Of a stretch of DNA of 13,679 nt, positions 1 through 5,273 are shown in pieces (the stretch's first letter is position 1; the number at the start of each line of letters is the position of its first letter). The notes beneath the pieces are model-generated. The model searched no databases. It was not told the origin of the DNA and was given only the letters and a program-made list of their open reading frames with translations. Both the position numbers and the translations under genes were made by a program. Source of the DNA: JAIFWV01 sp964580495 (GTDB lineage Bacteria; Patescibacteriota; Doudnabacteria; UBA920; O2-02-FULL-48-8); NCBI GenBank assembly GCA_964580495.1, contig CAZOKE010000021.1, forward strand, positions 1 to 13,679, written 5' to 3'.

Positions 1-322
1 AGGAGTAAATACCATAACCGAATTGACCATTAGTCCATGCCTGGGCTTTCTTATCTGAATTTCCGATACTTTGAACTATTTTATTTAAATTGGTTATACC
101 AACACAATTATCAGCAATATAGACTTTTCCGTCTTTAAAGCCTTCGCCTTCAACAGCAAGGGTTATATAAATAGGTTTTGTATATTCGTTAAGCTTGCTG
201 TCATAAAATGCTTCAGCGCTGTCCAAGGAGTTATCTATATACTCCATGAAAATCCTGTTTACATCATTATAAAGACTCGCAATGCTTAAAATTATTCTTG
301 GTGATATTTGGAGTTTCAACAT
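1..322 (-). CDS. GHKL-superfamily ATPase, N-terminal part (cut by window edge)
   Basis: The frame is open from an ATG at 322-320 to the left edge, giving 107 residues without a stop; the C-terminus lies outside. Visible motifs are those of the GHKL (gyrase B/Hsp90/histidine kinase/MutL) ATP-binding fold: an N-box EYIDNSLDSAE (residues 27-37), a DNCVGI motif (71-76) matching the usual DxGxG box with Cys in place of the first Gly, and NGQFGYGIYS (98-107) matching the glycine-rich lid. It starts 4 bases after the stop of the 74-aa gene, so the two are probably translationally coupled. The family includes chaperones, topoisomerases, MutL and MORC-like defence ATPases; the missing C-terminus decides which. 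It is not a sensor kinase on present evidence, because the ATPase fold is N-terminal with no sensor before it. Fold assignment is good; role unknown. Confidence 0.8.
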   Translation of the reverse strand, partial: MLKLQISPRIILSIASLYNDVNRIFMEYIDNSLDSAEAFYDSKLNEYTKPIYITLAVEGEGFKDGKVYIADNCVGITNLNKIVQSIGNSDKKAQAWTNGQFGYGIYS

Positions 323-326
323 AAAA

Positions 327-551
327 TTACAATTTAAATTCCTTATCCCTTCTTGAGAAGGTAAACTTACCGCGAACTTCCTTAATTCGTTGTTCGATTA
401 CCGCGAAGATCTTTTTTATATCATCTTCATTGTACTCGTAGGCACTTCTGTTTGCGCAATTACCTAAAACTTTCAGTCGTTTTAGAACCTCGTTGGTTCT
501 ATATTCAGCCAGCTTCTTGAACCTTTCTCTTTTCGATATATTATTGGCCAT
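327..551 (-). CDS. Small conserved-type helical protein, partner of the GHKL ATPase
   Basis: This encodes 74 residues, highly charged and predicted helical, with the core NRSAYEYNEDDIKKIF (residues 34-49) followed by an amphipathic helix and a basic tail ending FKL. ATG at 551-549 is the first start after the promoter at 599-628; no Shine-Dalgarno is seen. From memory, similar small proteins with the NRS-YEY-EDD-KIF pattern occur beside ATP-binding proteins in other bacteria, but I cannot verify this here. The 4-base gap to the GHKL gene and a shared promoter imply the products act together. No enzymatic motif is visible. It may be an adaptor, or an antitoxin-like partner, of the ATPase; both are guesses. 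Confidence 0.75.
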   Translation of the reverse strand: MANNISKRERFKKLAEYRTNEVLKRLKVLGNCANRSAYEYNEDDIKKIFAVIEQRIKEVRGKFTFSRRDKEFKL

Positions 552-598
552 ATTTTATAAATAGAGGGTTAATTTATATAAATACATAACGCTATTAC

Positions 599-628
599 AA
601 TATAGACCCGTATGTATATTATTGTCAA
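599..628 (-). promoter_or_regulatory. Sigma70-type promoter for the 74-aa/GHKL operon
   Basis: On the minus strand there is a perfect -35 TTGACA (628-623) and a -10 TATATT (604-599), 18 bases apart. Transcription should start near 592, leaving an AT-rich leader of about 40 bases before the ATG at 551. Confidence 0.7.
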
Positions 629-638
629 GGGGTATTAT

Positions 639-663
639 AAAAAGCGGCTCCTGGCCGCTTTTT
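639..663. terminator. Bidirectional rho-independent terminator
   Basis: The arms AAAAAGCGGC (639-648) and GCCGCTTTTT (654-663) enclose a 5-base loop, with A-runs and T-runs on both sides. It lies 12 bases after the stop of the minus-strand 68-aa gene, so it ends that transcript and insulates the downstream 74-aa operon. Confidence 0.85.
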
Positions 664-674
664 AAAGGGTTTTA

Positions 675-881
675 TTATTTTAACCCCTTCTCTGCTAAGC
701 AGATCATATAAGCTCCTTGAAAATCGCTCGATGTCCAATGAATATTTGGATTGGCTTTAATCAATTGGTTCGCGCAGTATTTTCTTATCGACATCGGCCT
801 GTATTCAAACCAGTAAAAAACTAAACCTAGGACAATAACTACCCCAATGCTTTCGCGCCAATATTTTTTTGTAAATTCCAT
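675..881 (-). CDS. Small single-pass membrane protein
   Basis: This encodes 68 residues from ATG 881-879. That start is preferred over a TTG at 908 because AGAAAGG lies just upstream at a normal distance (around 888-894). A short basic N-terminus precedes one transmembrane helix (SIGVVIVLGLVFYWFEY, about residues 11-27). The remaining domain has two Cys, one in KYCANQ and one in MICLAEKGLK. A pattern of R..C...A.. then Y..CL..KGL recurs, as I recall it, in small membrane proteins of Patescibacteria, so the Cys pair may form a disulfide outside the membrane. The gene has its own promoter (1042-1070), a structured leader of about 155 bases and a terminator (639-663), so it is a single-gene transcript. 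Function unknown. Confidence 0.7.
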   Translation of the reverse strand: MEFTKKYWRESIGVVIVLGLVFYWFEYRPMSIRKYCANQLIKANPNIHWTSSDFQGAYMICLAEKGLK

Positions 882-892
882 AATACCTTTCT

Positions 893-1006
893 GCAAGCGG
901 ATACACAAAAGGCCACCCGCTTGCCGTACCTACCTTTCGGCAGATAACCATTGGAATGGTTAGCAAGACGGATGACCGTCTCTATTTCCAATGGTTTTGT
1001 GTGGCC
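893..1006 (-). promoter_or_regulatory. Structured 5' leader of the 68-aa gene (riboswitch-like)
   Basis: Read as minus-strand RNA, an outer stem GGCCAC (1006-1001) / GTGGCC (916-911) closes two inner arms. One is a perfect 10-bp stem TTCCAATGGT / ACCATTGGAA (986-995 with 947-956) capped by a GACGG/CCGTC hairpin (967-980). The other is a TGCCG/CGGCA hairpin (922-942). Competing pairings exist: GCAAGCGG (893-900) with CCGCTTGC (917-924), just before the ribosome binding site, and ACACAAAA (903-910) with TTTTGTGT (995-1002). Three-way-junction topology plus exclusive alternatives looks like a regulatory RNA. I do not recognise a known riboswitch class. The same symmetry could instead be a DNA element such as an origin. 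Confidence 0.55.
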
Positions 1007-1041
1007 ATGCCAATTACTTGGTTTAGGCTCTATTTTTTAAT

Positions 1042-1070
1042 AGTATATCGAAATTCCACCTTGACAGCAA
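1042..1070 (-). promoter_or_regulatory. Sigma70-type promoter for the 68-aa gene
   Basis: On the minus strand, -35 TTGCTG (1070-1065), a 17-base spacer and -10 TATACT (1047-1042) are present. The start would be near 1035, giving the structured leader. Its -35 box overlaps the -35 box of the opposite promoter by two bases. Confidence 0.6.
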
Positions 1071-1089
1071 TTCGATCCGATTATAAAAT
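1061..1089 (+). promoter_or_regulatory. Sigma70-type promoter for the RepA-like operon
   Basis: A perfect -35 TTGACA (1061-1066), a 17-base spacer and -10 TAAAAT (1084-1089) are present; transcription should begin near 1096. This leaves about 240 bases of leader before the ATG at 1339. It is back to back with the minus-strand promoter, so RNA polymerase probably cannot occupy both at once. Confidence 0.7.
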
Positions 1090-1156
1090 ATAATCAGTTT
1101 GATTGTTCTTTCGCAAATCCAACCCCACAACCAAGTACCATTGATAAATAAGTCGA

Positions 1157-1184
1157 GGTAATAATTCACTTATAAAAGTATTAT
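1157..1184 (+). repeat. AT-rich hairpin in the plus-strand leader
   Basis: The leader contains TAATAAT, then ACTT, a short loop, AAGT and ATTATTA. This gives a 7-bp plus 4-bp stem interrupted by a 2-base bulge; coordinates are approximate. It sits between the promoter and the terminator at 1207-1240 and may be part of the leader fold. Confidence 0.45.
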
Positions 1185-1206
1185 TATTTCTATCTATTTA
1201 TCAATT

Positions 1207-1240
1207 AACCAGCACTTTTATAGGTGCTGGTTTTTTGTTT
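1207..1240 (+). terminator. Rho-independent terminator or attenuator inside the leader
   Basis: The 9-bp perfect stem AACCAGCAC (1207-1215) / GTGCTGGTT (1224-1232) has an 8-base loop and is followed by a run of T through 1236 and TTT at 1238-1240. It lies between the promoter at 1061-1089 and the gene it should serve. It either releases a short RNA of about 140 bases or acts as an attenuator. Confidence 0.75.
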
Positions 1241-1252
1241 TACGGCCTAAAT

Positions 1253-1322
1253 TTACGATCAATACCCCATCAGGGGTCGTGAGGTGCCACTTGATCGTAA
1301 GCCTCATGGCCTGTGATGGGGT
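1253..1322 (+). promoter_or_regulatory. Pseudoknot/attenuator-like leader of the RepA-like gene
   Basis: Four segments interleave as A-B-A'-B'. A is TTACGATCAA (1253-1262) and pairs perfectly with A' TTGATCGTAA (1291-1300). B is ACCCCATCA (1264-1272) and pairs perfectly with B' TGATGGGGT (1314-1322). This is H-type pseudoknot topology. B can instead fold locally, ACCCC-ATCA-GGGGT (1264-1277). GTGAGGT (1279-1285) can pair with GCCTCAT (1301-1307) using G-U pairs. B' is followed by TTTAATTTT, so the B/B' stem could work as a terminator and the local hairpin as its competitor. No known class recognised. Confidence 0.55.
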
Positions 1323-1338
1323 TTTAATTTTACTTCAT

Positions 1339-2373
1339 ATGCCAGACAATGATTACAACTTTGATGAAATCGATCAGGAACCAGAACTCTGGGATGTTTT
1401 TGCTGCGCAGAAATTCATAGAACCAAAATGGAGAATTGAAGGCTTAATTCCAGACCAAGGGATCGTGATGCTTGCAGGTTCATCTGGTGATGGAAAAAGC
1501 TGGATCGGAATGGATATGGCGAGAAGTTTAGCATTTGGCACAGATTACTTAGGGCAATTTTCAACAGAAAAATCAACTGTGCTTTACATAAACCAAGAAA
1601 TGGCAAAATCAGAACTGCACCGGCGAGGTCAGCTTTTGGGATTTGAGAACAATTTGGGAAGAATCTGGGTCATGAACAAAGACATGTTTAACTTAGACGA
1701 AGATGAAAATGCCGAATGGCTTATCGACTTTGTAATTGAACATAAAATCGAAGTCATATTTATCGACACTTTCCGAGCAGTAGCTGGAAAGACAAAGGAT
1801 GATGACGCTAAAGATGTAATCCAGTTTTTACAAAAACTCAAACCGCTCAACAACAAGGGTATCGTAACGATATTTTTGGACCACTTGCGCAAACCCGAAA
1901 GATTCGACGGCAAAACTCCAAAAAGAGAACACTTGTTTGGATCACAGTACAAAGTAGGCGGCGCGGAAATTCTAATCATGATCAAAAAGAACCAAGTTGG
2001 AGAAATTTCGCTATACCAACTCAAAAACAGGCTCGGTAAGGAAGCAAAACCTTTCAAAATCGTCATGGAAGAATTTACAAATGAAGATACAAAGCTGCGC
2101 GTTGCATTCAGATACTTGGGCCAATTTGAAGAAAAAGATTCTAAAAAAGATGAAGCGAAAGAATTCATTCTGGATGTATTGCATACTGGTGCAAAATCAC
2201 GGCCTGAGCTTTTGGAAGTCTTATTGAAGGAGCGGAACATTGGAGAAAAGAACACATCCGAAGCCCTCAGAGAATTGCGGAATGAGGGTTTAGTGCATGT
2301 GAAAGAAAAAAGCAGGCCACATATGTATTTTTTGCCGGACAAGGAAGAAGAAAACAGCAATAAATTAATTTAG
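1339..2373 (+). CDS. RepA/DnaB-like RecA-fold ATPase (AAA_25-type), mobile-element replication or recombination
   Basis: This encodes 344 residues from ATG 1339. In-frame starts at 1279 (GTG) and 1306 (ATG) would add an odd hydrophobic N-terminus and run through the leader inverted repeats, so I prefer 1339, although no ribosome binding site is seen there. Walker A is GSSGDGKS (47-54). YINQEM (83-88) corresponds to the catalytic-Glu strand of DnaB-type helicases (SLEM). Walker B is VIFID (139-143), and FLDHLRK (about 180-190) fits the sensor strand. The C-terminal 70 residues look like a winged helix (RPELLEVLLKERNIGEKN and onward). Known relatives are the hexameric RepA helicase of RSF1010-type plasmids and phage or element ATPases. 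It would act in the cytoplasm on the element's DNA. The first gene of a plus-strand cluster ending in a recombinase fits that role. Confidence 0.75.
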   Translation: MPDNDYNFDEIDQEPELWDVFAAQKFIEPKWRIEGLIPDQGIVMLAGSSGDGKSWIGMDMARSLAFGTDYLGQFSTEKSTVLYINQEMAKSELHRRGQLLGFENNLGRIWVMNKDMFNLDEDENAEWLIDFVIEHKIEVIFIDTFRAVAGKTKDDDAKDVIQFLQKLKPLNNKGIVTIFLDHLRKPERFDGKTPKREHLFGSQYKVGGAEILIMIKKNQVGEISLYQLKNRLGKEAKPFKIVMEEFTNEDTKLRVAFRYLGQFEEKDSKKDEAKEFILDVLHTGAKSRPELLEVLLKERNIGEKNTSEALRELRNEGLVHVKEKSRPHMYFLPDKEEENSNKLI

Positions 2374-2387
2374 CATTATATATGTTT

Positions 2388-2436
2388 TACCAAATTACCA
2401 ACTTAGTACCCTGTTCGCATTAGGTAAATTGGTAAT
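2388..2436. repeat. Imperfect inverted repeat between the ATPase and Cys-rich genes
   Basis: TACCAAATTACCAA (2388-2401) is mirrored by GGTAAATTGGTAAT (2423-2436); the ATTACCAA/TTGGTAAT part is exact over 8 bases. It sits just before the AAAGGA ribosome-binding-like site of the next gene. It could be an operator or a leader hairpin. Confidence 0.4.
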
Positions 2437-2464
2437 GGTTTAACAGAAAGGACAAATTGCCACA

Positions 2465-2887
2465 ATGTGTTACGCACAATGTTTGGACAAATGGTTGCCT
2501 TGTTGCTCGCTTGGAGTAACGAACTACGGCAGGATCATTTGCATGTGCTGTAGAGCACATTTTGACTCAAAAAAAGCAAGAGAACTAGCGTTAAAGGAGC
2601 GCTTTGGGGACATGTGGCCAGTGAAATTACGAGATTTGCTCGAACTTCAACACCAAATTAAACGATCACACCGAAAGTACAGAACCCAACTGGGTGAATG
2701 CGTATATTTTATCGATCCTCCTGTAAATGCCGAGTTACATTTAGCCCATATGAATTATGCAGGTCAACACATATTCCCAAAGTTGACGGCTTCCGATAAA
2801 CAAATAGATGAATGGATTGAAAAGCATGGAGAAAAGTTAACTTTGCCGGCTAAATTTTATTTAGCAGATTATGGCTGCCATGAATAA
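2465..2887 (+). CDS. Cys-rich protein of unknown function
   Basis: This encodes 140 residues from ATG 2465; AAAGGA (2447-2452) lies 12 bases upstream, a longer spacing than usual. The first 30 residues carry Cys at 2, 6, 13, 14, 26, 28 and 29, arranged like a small zinc-binding knuckle (CYAQC, CC, CMCC). A basic helical middle follows (KERFGDMWPVKLRDLLEL then QHQIKRSHRKY), and a C-terminal half has several His and aromatic residues. Its end overlaps the start of the next gene by up to 17 bases, indicating coupled translation with the terminase-like protein. A DNA- or nucleoprotein-binding role is plausible for a basic Cys-cluster protein on a mobile element, but I do not recognise the family. 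Confidence 0.6.
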   Translation: MCYAQCLDKWLPCCSLGVTNYGRIICMCCRAHFDSKKARELALKERFGDMWPVKLRDLLELQHQIKRSHRKYRTQLGECVYFIDPPVNAELHLAHMNYAGQHIFPKLTASDKQIDEWIEKHGEKLTLPAKFYLADYGCHE

Positions 2888-3278
2888 CAAACTAAATTCA
2901 ATCAAACATGGATTACTTGCAAAAACAGTGATCCTTAAGCCAGAAGATCAACGGCCTTTCAATAAAATGGCCAAACGCATTTTAGCGGAGCTGAATCCTG
3001 AAACGATACTTGAGATGATGCTCGCAGAGCAAGTAGTGGTTTCATACTGGCGACTTAGGCGATTCATTAAGCTCGAAAATGATGTTTTTGACTTTGCTGG
3101 TAGACCACAATTCTCTGCTGATACCAGAGAATTCGCTGAATTATTCTCTAATTTTGCATATAGAAACCCAAGTTTGGATTTACTTTCACGCTATAATGCG
3201 ACACTTTCGCGCGGTTTTTATCGAGCTTTGCACGAATACCAAAACCTGAAAAACCAATCAATCAAAGGCCAAAGTTAG
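2871..3278 (+). CDS. Terminase-small-subunit-like mobile-element protein
   Basis: This encodes 135 residues from ATG 2871; an in-frame ATG at 2880 is an alternative. The pattern NSIKHGLLAKT near the N-terminus, an acidic helix, AEQVVVSYWRLRRFIKLE in the middle and LLSRYNATLSRGFYRALHEYQNL at the end matches a family I know from bacterial mobile elements, often annotated as hypothetical or phage terminase small subunit-like. Known features are the N-A/S-x-KHGL-AK entry and the RY-A-L-R-FYRAL-EL tail. It overlaps the upstream Cys-rich gene. No terminase large subunit, portal or capsid gene is in the window, so packaging is unproven; DNA binding for the element is the safer inference. Confidence 0.6.
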   Translation: MAAMNNKLNSIKHGLLAKTVILKPEDQRPFNKMAKRILAELNPETILEMMLAEQVVVSYWRLRRFIKLENDVFDFAGRPQFSADTREFAELFSNFAYRNPSLDLLSRYNATLSRGFYRALHEYQNLKNQSIKGQS

Positions 3279-3306
3279 GTTAAAAGCCAATTTCGTTTGG
3301 TAATTT

Positions 3307-3444
3307 ATGCTCACCACAGATCAGATCGACAACTTTATAGAAATCTGGGAAAAAAATTTCGGGGAGAAAATCACCCGCGAAGAAGCTCTTAATCATGGCA
3401 TGAAATTGATTCGTATAGTGCAAATCATTATGAAAGGATCTTAG
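3307..3444 (+). CDS. 45-residue protein upstream of the recombinase
   Basis: This short frame starts at ATG 3307 and ends at TAG 3442-3444. It reads MLTTDQIDNFIEIW, then EKNFGEKITREEALNHG, then MKLIRIVQIIMKGS. The composition is that of a compact two-helix protein: an acidic helix, a turn containing FGEKITREEA, and a hydrophobic helix. From memory, tiny proteins with an xIDxFIxIWxxxFGxxIxxEEA pattern often sit directly before large serine recombinases in bacterial elements, which supports it being real despite its size. There is no clear ribosome binding site. It lies 28 bases after the terminase-like gene and 56 bases before the recombinase, in the same direction. It could be a directionality or accessory factor; that is inference. 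Confidence 0.65.
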   Translation: MLTTDQIDNFIEIWEKNFGEKITREEALNHGMKLIRIVQIIMKGS

Positions 3445-4387
3445 TTCTGATTTTCGAGTGGGTTCTTCCACTTTGGGTTATTAAGTATTAAATTAAGCTT
3501 ATGAATAAAAACACGATCAAGTATTTCCTGTATGCTAGAAAGTCTAGCGAAAGCGAAGACCGACAGGTGCAATCAATTGACGATCAGGTAAATCGCCTAA
3601 AGGGTATGGCTGCCCATGCTGGCTTTGAGATCGTAAAAGTCTACACTGAAGCACGATCTGCCAAGAAGCCGGATAATAGACCCATTTTTGCCGAAATGGT
3701 GAGCCGTATCGAAAATGGCGAAGCTGAAGGTATCCTTTGCTGGCAAATCAATCGTCTTTCGCGAAATCCGATCGATAGCGCAAAAATTCAATGGCTTCTA
3801 CAAAGCAACATCATAAAATCCATTCAAACCATAGATAAAGAATACCGACCCGAAGACAATGTGCTGCTGTTTAGTGTGGAAAGCGGTATGGCCAATCAAT
3901 TTATTATTGATTTGCGGAAAAACACTTTACGCGGAATGCTAAGCAAATTAGAAAAAGGACAACAACCGAACTTAGCTAGGATTGGTTATATAAATGATCA
4001 GTTGAATAAAACTATAGTTAAAGATCCCGAAAGATTCGATCAAGTTAAACAAATGTGGTTCATGATGCTGACTGGTACATACTCGGTGCGCCAAATTTTG
4101 AAAATTGCAACTGAAGACTGGGGTTTCCGGACTATCCAGCGGAAGCGAAGAGGTGGAAAGTCATTATCGCTTTCGGGCATGCATAGCATGTTCAAAAGTA
4201 AGTTTTATGCCGGCTTAATTGAATGGAATGGACAAACATATCAAGGCACACACGAGCCAATGATTACTATTGAGCAATATGAGCGCGTGCAGCATCTTTT
4301 GGGTCGTAATGGAGATAAACCACGACCGAAACGACACAATCACCCGTTTACCGGTATTATTCATTGTGGTGAATGTAGAGCATTAAT

Positions 4388-4397
4388 NNNNNNNNNN
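4388..4397. other. Scaffold gap (10 Ns)
   Basis: Ten Ns separate ...gcattaat from ataaccgct... in the recombinase zinc-ribbon region. Deleting the Ns and a 2-base overlap (12 bases, four codons) restores Leu-Ile-Thr-Ala in frame, so probably no sequence is missing. Confidence 0.9.
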
Positions 4398-5042
4398 ATA
4401 ACCGCTTAAACTAAACATAAACTCATCAAAAGCACCGGCCAGATGAAACGGTATGATTATTACCATTGCACTCACAAACGGAAATATATTCAATGTGAGC
4501 AAAACGGAGTCATTGCTGAAGCGGAATTGAATGCACAAATCGAAAGTGAAATTTCAAAATTAACGATTCTGCCTGAATTTCGTGATTGGGCTGTTCAAGT
4601 CTTGAATGGCTGGAACGATAATGAGATCAAAGTTCGCTCACAGAAATACGAATCGGAATCAAAAAATTTGATCGATCTGCAAAACCAAATCGACAGCCTA
4701 ACAAAAATGCGGTACCGAAATCTAATATCAGATGATGAGTTTATAAGCGAACGAAAAAGCCTACAAAATCAATTAACTGAATTAAAGCAGCGTAGAACTG
4801 AAACTGAAGATCGAGCTCAGAATTGGCTTGAACTGACTGAGCGCGTCTTTGACTTTGCGAGATACGCTAGAGAAAGATTCAGTTTAGGAAATACTCAAAC
4901 AAAAAAAGAGATCCTTGCTGCTCTCGGAACCTCTTATACTCTGAAAGATAATGTTTTGAAAATTGAGATGAATAAATGGTTTCAACCAGTTCTGAAGTAT
5001 AACGAAAAGCAAGCTATTGCTCAGAAAAGATCAGAACCAAAC

Positions 5043-5063
5043 AAAAACCCCGTAAATACGGGG
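5043..5063 (-). terminator. tRNA operon terminator inside the recombinase reading frame
   Basis: On the minus strand, CCCCGT and ACGGGG (5058-5063 with 5048-5053) form a 6-bp stem with a 4-base loop, followed by TTTTT (5047-5043). It lies 34 bases past the 3' end of tRNA-His, which makes it the natural end of the tRNA transcript. It is also coding sequence for the recombinase tail on the other strand. Confidence 0.75.
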
Positions 5064-5096
5064 ATTGTCGGGAGAACTGAGATAAAACCTCAATTC

Positions 5097-5171
5097 TGGG
5101 GTGCCTGAAGGGAGTTGAACCCTCGTGACCGCTTCCACAGAGCGGCGTTCTACCGTTGAACTACAGGCACC
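5097..5171 (-). tRNA. tRNA-His (anticodon GUG), CCA encoded
   Basis: The cloverleaf is complete: acceptor GTGCCTG (5170-5164) with CAGGCAC (5107-5101), D arm GTTC/GAAC, anticodon stem CCGCT/AGCGG with loop CTGTGGA giving anticodon GTG, and T loop TTCAACT. The extra G-1 (5171) faces discriminator C73 (5100), the identity mark of bacterial tRNA-His. CCA is encoded at 5099-5097. One base separates it from tRNA-Arg upstream, so both come from one precursor. Its 3' end overlaps the last 12 bases of the recombinase gene on the opposite strand. Confidence 0.95.
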
Positions 5172-5172
5172 A

Positions 5173-5247
5173 TGGTGCCCTCGGTTGGAATCGAACCAAC
5201 ATCAACGGCTTAGAAGTCCGTGGCTCTATCCATTGAGCTACGAGGGC
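5173..5247 (-). tRNA. tRNA-Arg (anticodon UCU), CCA encoded
   Basis: The acceptor GCCCTCG (5247-5241) pairs with CGAGGGC (5183-5177), the discriminator is A and CCA is encoded (5175-5173). The D arm is GCTC/GAGC, the T arm GTTGG/CCAAC with loop TTCGATT. The anticodon loop CTTCTAA gives TCT. The pair closing the anticodon loop is A-G rather than Watson-Crick. It is first in the tRNA-Arg/tRNA-His unit. Confidence 0.93.
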
Positions 5248-5273
5248 ACAATGCTGACCATAGATTTTAAAAT

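Larger units (their letters stand above)
3501..5108 (+). pseudogene. Large serine recombinase (integrase), split by scaffold gap and in-frame stop
   Basis: The N-terminal resolvase domain holds YARKSSESEDRQ with the likely nucleophile Ser15, plus the QINRLSRNPIDSAKIQ block (about 82-97). A recombinase domain follows, with FYAGLIEWNGQTYQGTHEPM, then a zinc ribbon with HCGEC before the gap and YYHCTH after it. A coiled-coil region (ESKNLIDLQNQIDSLTK and onward) and the C-terminus complete it. About 531 residues in total is normal for the family. A 10-N gap (4388-4397) lies inside the zinc ribbon. Both sides are in the same frame, and the flanks join perfectly if the gap is removed. A TAA at 4407-4409 then sits where the family usually has Glu (ITAE). 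The gene is either truly broken or damaged by assembly. A weak hairpin (3457-3472) precedes it. The 3' end overlaps tRNA-His. Confidence 0.8.

Noticed and set aside
893..1006. c-di-GMP-I (GEMM) riboswitch, suggested by GGTAGGTA and a GCGGG-like stretch
   Set aside because: The GGTAGGTA lies in a hairpin loop here, and the conserved GCAAAGCC-type core and pairing order of GEMM are absent.
1279..1338. N-terminal extension of the RepA-like ATPase from GTG 1279
   Set aside because: AGGGG just upstream could serve as a ribosome site, but the extension is hydrophobic, unlike the family, and its bases are constrained as interleaved inverted repeats. Not fully excluded.
882..1338. CRISPR array or iteron-type replication origin
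   Set aside because: The repeats are inverted, not direct, and no unit recurs at regular spacing; an origin with other architecture cannot be excluded.
1629..2360. 243-residue minus-strand open frame
   Set aside because: Fully antisense to the RepA-like ATPase, which has clear Walker motifs; Ser/Phe-rich composition is typical of a shadow frame.
3280..3471. 63-residue minus-strand open frame
   Set aside because: Antisense to the 45-residue plus-strand protein, which fits the operon direction and a recalled family pattern.
4407..4409. TAA read as a sense codon through an alternative genetic code
   Set aside because: Known code changes in CPR lineages affect UGA, and other genes here end normally in TAA; mutation or assembly error is simpler.
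1..5108. Complete prophage
   Set aside because: Only a terminase-small-like protein and an integrase are present; no capsid, portal, tail or lysis genes are seen in the window.
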